From JACQFZ01 sp036396275 (GTDB lineage: Bacteria > Pseudomonadota > Gammaproteobacteria > Acidiferrobacterales > Sulfurifustaceae), in assembly GCA_036396275.1 (NCBI GenBank), contig DASWLD010000114.1, positions 1-5,053 of the forward strand: a DNA stretch of 5,053 bases. The letters run 5' to 3'. Under the pieces are notes generated by a model, which worked only from the letters and a program-made list of their open reading frames with translations, was not told where the DNA came from and did no database searches. A program made the translations under genes and the position numbers. Positions 1-4,889 of the stretch are shown in pieces (positions within the stretch are counted from its first letter, which is position 1; each line of letters begins with the position of its first letter).

Positions 1-20
1 GTTCCTTTGACTTGTACCAT
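1..20 (-). CDS. Start of a second V4R-like (TIGR02265/DUF2378-type) protein, cut by the window edge
   Basis: Only the first six complete codons and part of a seventh are present. Reading leftward from the ATG at 20-18 gives MVQVKG followed by AC, which fits Thr. The complete gene upstream on the same strand begins MVNVKGT, so six of seven residues agree, and the 20 bases agree at 15 positions with most differences in third codon positions. A purine-rich stretch with AGAAGG lies just before the ATG, a plausible though closely spaced ribosome binding site. Taken together this suggests a tandem paralogue of the 131-694 gene, 110 bases downstream of its stop codon and perhaps co-transcribed with it. 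The fragment is too short to prove this. Chance similarity is the alternative. Confidence 0.55.
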
Positions 21-130
21 AACCCTTCTTCTTGAAGTTCAGTAATGCTCCATACACCACTGCGGTCGATCGGGGCGCTCCTGTCGCGTCGACCTCCGGT
101 TCCCGCGTGTTGTACCGAAACGTTGGCGTG

Positions 131-694
131 CTACTCCTTCCAGAAGAGCCGCATGCGACAGTGGCTCGCGCCCTTGGCGCGACATTCCACGTGTTCCGCC
201 CGCACGCCTTTGACGCCGGTCAGTTCGATGCTGCGTTGTGCCCAGCCGAGGACCGACTCGCAATGCACCCAATTCGGCGTTTCGAAGTTGAGAACCTCGG
301 CTTCGATGGTTCCGGGGGCGAGCTGCGTGGTTTGCAGCCGACCCGAGGTGTAATAAGCGCTCCACAGCTGCGCCGCCTTGTTGAAGATGTACATCGGCTG
401 CAGGAATTTGAAGAAAACCTTGTACACCGTGGAAAGGTCGTCCTCCGCCGTTTGTGCCGCCACGGCGCGGTACAGTTTGCCGTCGCCCTTGCCGACGACG
501 CGATCGATGGATTCGGTCAAGTCGATGAACAGATCGAACGGATACCAGGCGGATTTGAGCGCGCCCGTTTCCAGCCGATGCGCCGCCTCGCGATCCTTGA
601 GCTTCGCGAGCACCGCGCGCAGTTTCTCCTCGCCGTGGTAGCGCAGCACGTATTGGCGCCGCCCCGCGATCGCTGTTCCCTTCACGTTGACCAT
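131..694 (-). CDS. V4R-like protein resembling the TIGR02265/DUF2378 family, 187 residues
   Basis: The predicted protein is soluble, 187 residues long, with no signal peptide or membrane segment. Its pattern matches my recollection of the TIGR02265/DUF2378 family, a paralogous family first defined in Myxococcus xanthus and related to V4R/heme-NO-binding-like folds. Visible landmarks are an N-terminal MVNVKGT strand, a W50-YPF segment followed by a helix ending VVGKGD near 66-71, a W111xxYYxxG motif, C145 followed by GW at 150-151, and a C-terminal CRAKGASHC block (C171, C179) then a final hydrophobic strand. The paired cysteines at the end resemble the small-molecule or metal-binding end of V4R domains, but the ligand is unknown. 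Family members are generally uncharacterised, and a sensory or regulatory role is only inference. The start is the ATG at 694. It has no clear Shine-Dalgarno sequence, but the N-terminal match with the neighbouring paralogue start supports it. The gene is divergent from glyA. Confidence 0.75.
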   Translation of the reverse strand: MVNVKGTAIAGRRQYVLRYHGEEKLRAVLAKLKDREAAHRLETGALKSAWYPFDLFIDLTESIDRVVGKGDGKLYRAVAAQTAEDDLSTVYKVFFKFLQPMYIFNKAAQLWSAYYTSGRLQTTQLAPGTIEAEVLNFETPNWVHCESVLGWAQRSIELTGVKGVRAEHVECRAKGASHCRMRLFWKE

Positions 695-898
695 GACGAG
701 TAGTGTAGGTCAGGTCCAACACTTTGCGAGGCGCGATGCACCGGCGTCGAATAGCATTTCCGCGCCGCTTTGCAAGTTGCGCCGAGTTGGCCCGGCAATA
801 AGCGCTTGCGCAACCGCCGGTATGGCGGCCGGGCCGACTTCCTCGAGGGGTGTTTGGTCGGGCGGCGGTCGCGGCGTACCGGTGCAATGTCGGCCGAA
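695..898. other. Intergenic stretch between the divergent V4R-like gene and glyA; no gene seen
   Basis: I see no convincing coding frame here; open frames on both strands are short, arginine-rich and overlap each other. A small perfect hairpin, CCGCC-GGTAT-GGCGG, lies around 818-832. On the minus strand TACACT lies about seven bases before the ATG of the V4R-like gene. If it were a -10 box the transcript would be nearly leaderless, but no matching -35 box is apparent, so I do not call a promoter for that gene. Confidence 0.5.
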
Positions 899-928
899 TT
901 GACACGGCCGGTTCGTGCCCGATAGAGT
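899..928 (+). promoter_or_regulatory. Sigma-70-type promoter for glyA
   Basis: A perfect -35 hexamer, TTGACA, occupies 899-904, followed after an 18-base spacer by TAGAGT (4 of 6 to TATAAT) at 923-928. Initiation would be expected near 935, about 24 bases before the first paired base of the riboswitch, so the whole aptamer would be in the leader. The position relative to the riboswitch is the main support. The -10 box alone is weak. Confidence 0.5.
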
Positions 929-958
929 TCGCCGGCAGGCTGCATTGCTACTGCGGTT

Positions 959-1033
959 GTCGCGCAACTGGCGATTCTAGGTGGACGGTCACCACCGGGG
1001 AGCGCGACGACCTACCCGCCGATCGCCTGGGCA
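959..1033 (+). promoter_or_regulatory. ZTP riboswitch (pfl motif) in the glyA leader
   Basis: This RNA leader binds ZTP/ZMP (AICAR phosphates), which accumulate when 10-formyl-THF is short, and it commonly controls glyA, folD, fhs and pur genes. All elements can be paired by eye. P1 is GTCGCG 959-964 with CGCGAC 1003-1008, six perfect pairs. P2 is GGTGG 980-984 with CCACC 992-996, five pairs around a seven-base loop. P3 is GCC 1018-1020 with GGC 1030-1032. The pseudoknot is GGCG 970-973 with CGCC 1024-1027 in the P3 loop. The signature 3' block CGCCTGGGCA (1024-1033), and the GCCGATCGCCTGGGC stretch as a whole, closely resemble the conserved binding core of known ZTP riboswitches. Location 34 bases before the glyA start codon fits the class exactly. 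A covariance-model search with the Rfam ZTP model would confirm it. Confidence 0.92.
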
Positions 1034-1067
1034 ATCCCATCAACCTTACCGTTATGGAGGATTGCCC
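1029..1067 (+). promoter_or_regulatory. Expression platform: Shine-Dalgarno-sequestering hairpin that competes with riboswitch P3
   Basis: The bases GGGCAATCC at 1029-1037 are the exact reverse complement of GGATTGCCC at 1059-1067. The latter overlaps the end of the Shine-Dalgarno GGAGG (1056-1060) and runs up to the GTG start codon at 1068. The 5' arm shares GGC (1030-1032) with the 3' side of riboswitch P3. P3 in the ligand-bound fold and this nine-pair hairpin therefore cannot form together. The inferred logic is that ZTP stabilises P3 and frees the ribosome binding site, turning translation on; without ligand the site is masked. No T-run follows the hairpin, so transcription termination is less likely than translational control. 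Confidence 0.75.
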
Positions 1068-2348
1068 GTGGACAGTTACCGCGCGTCACTTGCCCAATCC
1101 GATCCCGCGGTGTTCGACGCTATTTGCGGCGAGGAGCGCCGCCAGCGAGACGGCATCGAACTCATCCCCTCCGAGAACTATATCTACCCCGAAGTGCTGG
1201 CGGCCCTTGGCTCCGTACTTACCAACAAGTACGCCGAAGGTTATCCGGGGCGGCGCTACTACGGCGGCCAAACCTACACCGACGCCATCGAAAATCTGGC
1301 GCGCCGCCGCGCTCGCGAACTTTTCCGGGCGGAACACGCCAACGTGCAGCCGCTGTCCGGCTCGCCGATGAATCAGGCCGTCTATCTCGCTTTTCTGAAA
1401 CCGGGCGAAACGATACTCGGCATGGATCTATCCCACGGCGGGCACCTCACCCACGGCGCGCCGGTGTCGCACATGGGACGCCTATTCAATTTTGTCCGCT
1501 ACAAGACGCGGCCGGATCGCCGGGGCGCGATTGATTTTGACGAGTTACGCGAGTTGGCGAAACGAACGCGCCCGAAGATTGTCTTGTGCGGCTATACCTC
1601 GTACCCGCGGGACTACGACTACGCGGCATTTCGCGCGATTGCCGACGATGTCGGCGCGCTGACCATGGCCGATGTCTCGCACGTCGGCGGCTTAATCGCG
1701 GCCGGCGCAATGCGCAATCCATTCGACGCCGGCTTCGACATCGTGACGACGACGGTGCACAAAACCTTGCGCGGCCCGCGCGCCGGCATGATTCTGTGCA
1801 AGCGCGAACACGCCGCGAAGATCGATGCCTCGGTATTTCCGGGTCTGCAAGGAGGCCCGCATATGAATACGATCGCGGCGGTCGCGATCGCGCTGAAGAA
1901 GGCGGCCGAGCCGGCATTCGCCGACTACGCGCGGCAAGTGCTCGCGAACGCCAAGGCACTCGCGCGCACGTTGCTCGATCAAGGCGTGACGTTGATCACC
2001 GGCGGCACCGACAATCACATGCTGGTAGTCGATACCGTCGCGAGCTTCGGCATCGACGGCCGGCGCGCCGAGGAAGCGCTCGATCGCATCGGTATCACGA
2101 CGAACAAGCAAATTATTCCCGACGACCCGAACCCCCCGCTGCGCCCGAGCGGCATTCGCATCGGAACGCCCGCGTGTACCACGCGCGGCATGGTTGAAGC
2201 CGATATGACGCGCGTCGCCGGCTGGATCGCCGACGCATTGCGTCACGGCACCGATGAGTCAAAAGTGCGCGAACTCGGGTCGACCGTGCGGGAATTTTGT
2301 TTGCGGTTTCCGGTTCCCGGAATCGCGGCGACAACCCCGGCGTCGTAG
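1068..2348 (+). CDS. glyA: Serine hydroxymethyltransferase
   Basis: This cytosolic PLP enzyme interconverts serine plus THF with glycine plus 5,10-methylene-THF, the main source of one-carbon units. From GTG 1068 it has 426 residues, the usual bacterial size. GGAGG seven bases upstream and the riboswitch ending before it fix this start; an in-frame ATG at 981 lies inside the riboswitch and is rejected. Landmarks fall almost on E. coli numbering: catalytic E57 in YAEGYPGRRYYGG, phosphate-binding SGSPMN at 97-102, D202 and H205 in MADVSHVGG, the Schiff-base K232 in TTTVHKTLRGPRAG, and the carboxylate-binding R364 in RIGTPA. The enzyme appears functional. The loop reads SGSPMN where E. coli-type GlyA has SGSQAN, so it belongs to a different subgroup and could be an extra or transferred copy. 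Expression is probably controlled by the ZTP riboswitch. No intrinsic terminator is visible directly downstream. Confidence 0.96.
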   Translation: MDSYRASLAQSDPAVFDAICGEERRQRDGIELIPSENYIYPEVLAALGSVLTNKYAEGYPGRRYYGGQTYTDAIENLARRRARELFRAEHANVQPLSGSPMNQAVYLAFLKPGETILGMDLSHGGHLTHGAPVSHMGRLFNFVRYKTRPDRRGAIDFDELRELAKRTRPKIVLCGYTSYPRDYDYAAFRAIADDVGALTMADVSHVGGLIAAGAMRNPFDAGFDIVTTTVHKTLRGPRAGMILCKREHAAKIDASVFPGLQGGPHMNTIAAVAIALKKAAEPAFADYARQVLANAKALARTLLDQGVTLITGGTDNHMLVVDTVASFGIDGRRAEEALDRIGITTNKQIIPDDPNPPLRPSGIRIGTPACTTRGMVEADMTRVAGWIADALRHGTDESKVRELGSTVREFCLRFPVPGIAATTPAS

Positions 2349-2351
2349 CCG

Positions 2352-2483
2352 CTACGCGGAAGCCGCTATCGCCCGCTTGTTATCGCGGTGCGGCTGACCG
2401 CCGTGCAGCAAGAACGCGAGCGGCAGCATGAGCACGAAACTCCAGGCCAGCACCGCGAGAGCGTCGATCATGCCGATCATTAA
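2352..2483 (-). pseudogene. Remnant of the C-terminus of a membrane transporter, probably EmrB/DHA2-type
   Basis: Reading from TTA at 2483 to a TAG stop at 2354-2352 gives 43 residues: LMIGMIDA, then a strongly hydrophobic segment (LAVLAWSFVLMLPLAFLL, roughly residues 9-26), then a short charged tail GGQPHRDNKR. This has the look of the last transmembrane helix and tail of DHA2-family (EmrB-like) efflux permeases, where an MI-x-x-x-DA stretch followed by LPLxFLL is typical. It overlaps in another frame the 3' end of the MarR-like reading frame and has no start region of its own. MarR regulators next to emrAB-type genes are common, so a deletion that joined the regulator to the transporter's end is the simplest explanation. 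The family call rests on pattern memory. An unrelated single-helix protein is the alternative. Confidence 0.5.
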
Positions 2484-2814
2484 CGATCTGCTTGATCACT
2501 TCCAAGGATTTCGGCGTCAGCTGCACGATCTTGCTGCGCCGATCGCTGTTCGATTCGCGCCGGACGATCCAACCGTCGTCGGCCATGCGGTCGAGCAGGT
2601 TCGCAAGCGTCGGCGGCTCGATACCGACGCGCCGCGCCAGCTGCTTTTGCATCAGTCCATTCTCACGCGACAAGTGCAACAACACCAGCCACTTCGCTTG
2701 GCTCAGCCCGAGCGGTTGCAGGCGCCGATCCTACGCATAGCGCCACAAGCGCGCGGTTTCGCCGACCAGTATGCCGAGATTCTTTTGCGCTTCGGCCACG
2801 ATCCGTGGTGCCAA
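2380..2814 (-). pseudogene. MarR/SlyA-family transcriptional regulator, broken by an in-frame stop and C-terminally truncated
   Basis: The frame starts around TTG 2814 (or GTG 2799) and runs through EAQKNLGILVGETARLWRYA. It then meets TAG at 2733-2731 and continues in the same frame with DRRLQPLGLSQAKWLVLLHLSRENG. The two parts join without loss of similarity to SlyA-like proteins, which have ETARLWRRALDRRLxPLGLSQ at this point, so the stop is a single-codon lesion. Downstream the winged helix-turn-helix is intact: QKQLARRVGIEPPTLANLLDRMADDGWIVRR is the recognition part, and the DRRSKIVQLT wing is diagnostic for the family. After IKQIVND (about 2485) the expected dimerisation helices are missing; the remaining residues up to 2380 are arginine-rich out-of-frame sequence over the transporter remnant. 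Such regulators usually repress a neighbouring efflux operon. This one is most likely non-functional. An internal restart at GTG 2685 could make only an isolated DNA-binding domain. Confidence 0.8.
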
Positions 2815-2815
2815 A

Positions 2816-2835
2816 TTAGTTAGTGAGCTAACGAT
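2816..2835. promoter_or_regulatory. SlyA/MarR-type operator palindrome
   Basis: TTAGTGAGCTAA at 2820-2831 matches 10 of 12 bases of the known SlyA site TTAGCAAGCTAA and has perfect TTAG/CTAA half-sites. The symmetry extends imperfectly outward to 2816-2835 (TTAGTTAG, four-base centre, CTAACGAT). It lies immediately upstream of the probable start of the MarR-like pseudogene, the usual place for autoregulation. It seems to have outlived the regulator it served. Confidence 0.6.
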
Positions 2836-2954
2836 AGGGAGCCGCCGCAATGGCAAGCGCCAGCGCGCGCCGGCTTCCCGGCACGCTCGGCCGGATGGTC
2901 CATGCGCAGAATCGGGCGGTCGGTCGAAATGACGCACCGCACGCGCGTGTAACC

Positions 2955-2983
2955 ATGACATTTGAATAGTGCCGGTATAGCAT
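2955..2983 (+). promoter_or_regulatory. Candidate promoter for mrp/apbC
   Basis: ATGACA (5 of 6 to TTGACA) at 2955-2960 is followed after 17 bases by TAGCAT (4 of 6 to TATAAT) at 2978-2983, giving a leader of about 34 bases to the mrp ATG. The match is moderate, and an overlapping TATAGC at 2976-2981 is an equally possible -10 box. The sequence between the MarR operator and this site (2836-2954) holds no gene that I can support. Confidence 0.35.
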
Positions 2984-3023
2984 TGCGCTCCCCCGACACC
3001 TTACGAATTTGGCGGAGTTTTCG

Positions 3024-4115
3024 ATGACGGCAGTGTCGCGCCCCGACGTTGAAGCGGCGCTCAAAGAAGTGGTTGATCCTTATCTGCAACAAGATCTGAT
3101 CGCCGCCAAAGCGGTGAAAGACGTTGCGGTCGACGGCGCCAACGTGACCGTCGACCTCGTGCTCGGTTATCCGGCGCAAGGCTCGAAGGACGCGCTCGCG
3201 AGCGCGATCCGCGAACGCGTCGGCCGCCTCCCGGGCGTTGGAAGCGTGCAAACGAATATTTCATGGAGCATCGTGTCGCACGCGGTACAGAAGGGCGTCA
3301 AGCCAATCGCGGGAATCAAGAACATCATCGCGGTCGCGTCCGGCAAGGGCGGCGTGGGCAAGTCGACGGTCGCGGTAAATCTCGCGTTGGCGCTCATGCT
3401 CGAAGGCGCGAAGACCGGCATCCTCGACGCCGACATCTACGGCCCGAGCCAGCCGCGTATGCTCGGCACCAATCGCAAGCCCGAGTCGAAGGACGGCAAG
3501 TCAATCGAGCCGGTCGAGGCGTACGGGCTGCAATCGATGTCGATCGGGTACCTGATCGACGAAGAAACGCCGATGATCTGGCGCGGCCCGATGGTGACGC
3601 AGGCATTGGAGCAGTTATTGAAAGATACAAACTGGCGCGATCTCGATTATCTTGTGATCGACTTGCCGCCGGGAACCGGCGACACCCAACTGACGCTCGC
3701 CCAGAAAGTGCCCGTGTCCGGCGCGGTGATCGTGACGACGCCGCAAGACATCGCGTTGCTCGACGCCCGAAAGGGGCTCAAGATGTTCGAGAAGGTCGAG
3801 GTGCCCGTGCTCGGCGTGATCGAAAACATGAGTACGCACATCTGTTCAAAATGCGGTCACGAAGAGCACATCTTCGGCGAAGGCGGCGGCGCGCGCATGG
3901 CGAAGGAAAGCGGCATCGACCTCCTAGGCGCGCTGCCGCTCGACATCCGCATTCGCGCCGAAACCGACGGCGGCAAGCCGACCGTCATTGCCGAACCGGA
4001 CTGCGACATCGCGCAACTTTACCGCGCAATCGCGCGCCGCGTGGCGGCGCGACTGGCGATACAGAAGAAGGATTTCAGCGCGAGGTTTCCGACGATCGTT
4101 ATTCAGAATACTTGA
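3024..4115 (+). CDS. apbC: Iron-sulfur cluster carrier protein, Mrp/ApbC (Nbp35-type P-loop ATPase)
   Basis: Cytosolic ATPase of the Mrp/Nbp35 family that holds a [4Fe-4S] cluster between subunits of a dimer and passes it to apo-proteins. From ATG 3024 it has 363 residues, normal for the family; GGAG six bases upstream selects this start over an in-frame TTG at 3009. Residues about 5-80 form the MIP18/DUF59 domain (VEAALKEVVDPYLQQDL onward). The MinD/Mrp ATPase domain follows, with deviant Walker A KGGVGKS at 108-114 (K113), the DADIYGPSQPRMLG switch region from D135, the IWRGPM motif, and the Walker B-like DLPPGTGD at 213-220. The cluster-ligating CSKC is C274/C277. All key residues are present, so it should be active. 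It is followed by dcd after 147 bases, a gene pair often seen together in proteobacteria, although no functional coupling is known to me. The symbol mrp is a synonym. Confidence 0.96.
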   Translation: MTAVSRPDVEAALKEVVDPYLQQDLIAAKAVKDVAVDGANVTVDLVLGYPAQGSKDALASAIRERVGRLPGVGSVQTNISWSIVSHAVQKGVKPIAGIKNIIAVASGKGGVGKSTVAVNLALALMLEGAKTGILDADIYGPSQPRMLGTNRKPESKDGKSIEPVEAYGLQSMSIGYLIDEETPMIWRGPMVTQALEQLLKDTNWRDLDYLVIDLPPGTGDTQLTLAQKVPVSGAVIVTTPQDIALLDARKGLKMFEKVEVPVLGVIENMSTHICSKCGHEEHIFGEGGGARMAKESGIDLLGALPLDIRIRAETDGGKPTVIAEPDCDIAQLYRAIARRVAARLAIQKKDFSARFPTIVIQNT

Positions 4116-4162
4116 GGTGTGGGCGCTCCGCGCGAAGGGCGAACAAACTTAGAAACAACTGA

Positions 4163-4182
4163 ATTCCGGTTTGCGCCGGAAT
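4163..4182. repeat. dRS3-like 20-base palindromic repeat
   Basis: ATTCCGG (4163-4169), a six-base loop, and CCGGAAT (4176-4182) form a perfect seven-pair palindrome, followed by GACGG. Length and ends (ATTCC...GGAAT) are like the neisserial dRS3 repeat and the dispersed ATTCCGG-type palindromes found in many proteobacterial intergenic regions. Only one copy is in the window, so dispersion through the genome is inference. It could serve as an mRNA-stabilising or boundary hairpin after mrp; there is no T-run for intrinsic termination. Confidence 0.6.
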
Positions 4183-4186
4183 GACG

Positions 4187-4209
4187 GCAAACGCTCGTCG
4201 TTTGCGACG
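4187..4209. repeat. Second hairpin with two mutually exclusive pairings, upstream of dcd
   Basis: GCAAACG 4187-4193 pairs perfectly with CGTTTGC 4199-4205 around a CTCGT loop. An alternative five-pair stem, CGTCG 4196-4200 with CGACG 4205-4209 around TTTG, uses overlapping bases, so only one can form. It begins five bases after the dRS3-like palindrome and may belong to the same repeat unit. No T-run follows, and I cannot assign a regulatory role. Confidence 0.45.
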
Positions 4210-4262
4210 ATAAGAAAGCACCATTAAACTTCGCCCACCTCGCAACCGAAGCCGCCTAACCA

Positions 4263-4829
4263 ATGACCGTAAAATCCGACAAATGGATCCGCCGCATGGT
4301 GCAGCAACACGGCATGATCGAGCCGTTCGAACCGGGGCAGGTGAAGGCGAATAACCGAGGCGCCGTCGTGTCCTACGGCACGTCGAGTTACGGCTACGAT
4401 ATCCGTTGCTCGAACGAGTTCAAGATTTTCACGAATATCAACGCGGCCATCGTCGACCCAAAGCACTTCTCGGCCAACAGCTTTGTCGACTTTCGCGGCG
4501 ACGTGTGCATCATTCCTCCGAATTCGTTCGCGCTCGCGCGCACCGTCGAGTATTTCCGGATTCCGCGCAATGTGCTCACGCTCTGCCTCGGCAAATCGAC
4601 GTACGCGCGCTGTGGCATAATTGTGAACGTGACGCCGCTCGAACCCGAATGGGAGGGTCACGTCACGCTCGAGTTTTCCAATACCACGCCGCTGCCGGCG
4701 CGTATTTACGCGAATGAAGGTGTGGCGCAGGTGATCTTCTTGGAGTCCGATGAGGTGTGTGAGACATCTTATAAGGATCGCGGCGGTAAGTATCAGGGAC
4801 AACAGGGCGTGACGTTGCCGAAGATTTGA
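4263..4829 (+). CDS. dcd: dCTP deaminase
   Basis: Homotrimeric cytosolic enzyme of the dUTPase-like fold that deaminates dCTP to dUTP and ammonia, feeding dUMP for thymidylate synthesis. It has 188 residues, as usual for the beta/gammaproteobacterial form. The N-terminus MTVKSDKWIRRM is typical. SYGYDIRC near 39-46 is the family motif. The active-site stretch GKSTYAR gives K111, S112 and R116, equivalent to E. coli R110, S111 and R115, and the catalytic glutamate is E137 in VTLEFSN. The C-terminus KYQGQQGVTLPK closes over the nucleotide in relatives. The start is ATG 4263: an in-frame TAA two codons upstream rules out anything longer, and family N-termini agree. There is no recognisable Shine-Dalgarno sequence, so initiation may be weak or unconventional. 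No intrinsic terminator on its own strand is seen after the stop. Confidence 0.96.
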   Translation: MTVKSDKWIRRMVQQHGMIEPFEPGQVKANNRGAVVSYGTSSYGYDIRCSNEFKIFTNINAAIVDPKHFSANSFVDFRGDVCIIPPNSFALARTVEYFRIPRNVLTLCLGKSTYARCGIIVNVTPLEPEWEGHVTLEFSNTTPLPARIYANEGVAQVIFLESDEVCETSYKDRGGKYQGQQGVTLPKI

Positions 4830-4850
4830 TTGGAAGATTTAGAACATCGC

Positions 4851-4881
4851 AAATAAAAAGCCCCGTCCTTTCGAACGGGGC
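4851..4881 (-). terminator. Rho-independent terminator for the minus-strand gene entering from the right
   Basis: Read on the minus strand, GCCCCGT and ACGGGGC (seven perfect GC-rich pairs, 4881-4875 with 4866-4860) flank an eight-base loop and are followed at once by TTTTTATTT (4859-4851). That is a textbook intrinsic terminator. On the plus strand the hairpin has no T-run behind it, so for dcd it would act at most as a 3' stabilising structure. Its presence is independent evidence that a minus-strand transcription unit ends here. Confidence 0.85.
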
Positions 4882-4889
4882 AAGCTCGC

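Noticed and set aside
39..905. Long minus-strand frame of 288 residues over the V4R-like gene
   Set aside because: Arginine-rich, low-complexity translation in another frame of a GC-rich gene; it runs across the intergenic promoter region and shows no family pattern.
981..1067. In-frame ATG at 981 as the glyA start
   Set aside because: It lies inside helix P2 of the ZTP riboswitch; the extra 29 residues are not SHMT-like, and GTG 1068 has GGAGG at ideal spacing.
1692..2246. Antisense frame of 184 residues inside glyA
   Set aside because: Typical shadow frame of GC-rich coding sequence, entirely within a clear SHMT gene.
2428..2823. Plus-strand frame of 131 residues over the MarR pseudogene
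   Set aside because: The opposite strand has a clear MarR winged-helix pattern; the plus frame shows none.
2820..3008. Minus-strand coding sequence upstream of the MarR pseudogene (GYTRVRCVISTDRPILRMDHPAE in one frame)
   Set aside because: No recognisable family; it would overlap the mrp promoter and start, and it ends within the operator palindrome. Probably non-coding.
3263..4162. Plus-strand frame of 299 residues overlapping mrp
   Set aside because: Arginine- and histidine-rich shadow of the mrp frame with no recognisable domain.
4224..4802. Antisense frame of 192 residues over dcd
   Set aside because: Shadow of the Dcd frame; no recognisable motifs and no ribosome binding site.
4860..4881. 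The hairpin as an intrinsic terminator for dcd
   Set aside because: On the plus strand no T-run follows; the T-rich tract is on the minus-strand side, so the terminator points the other way.
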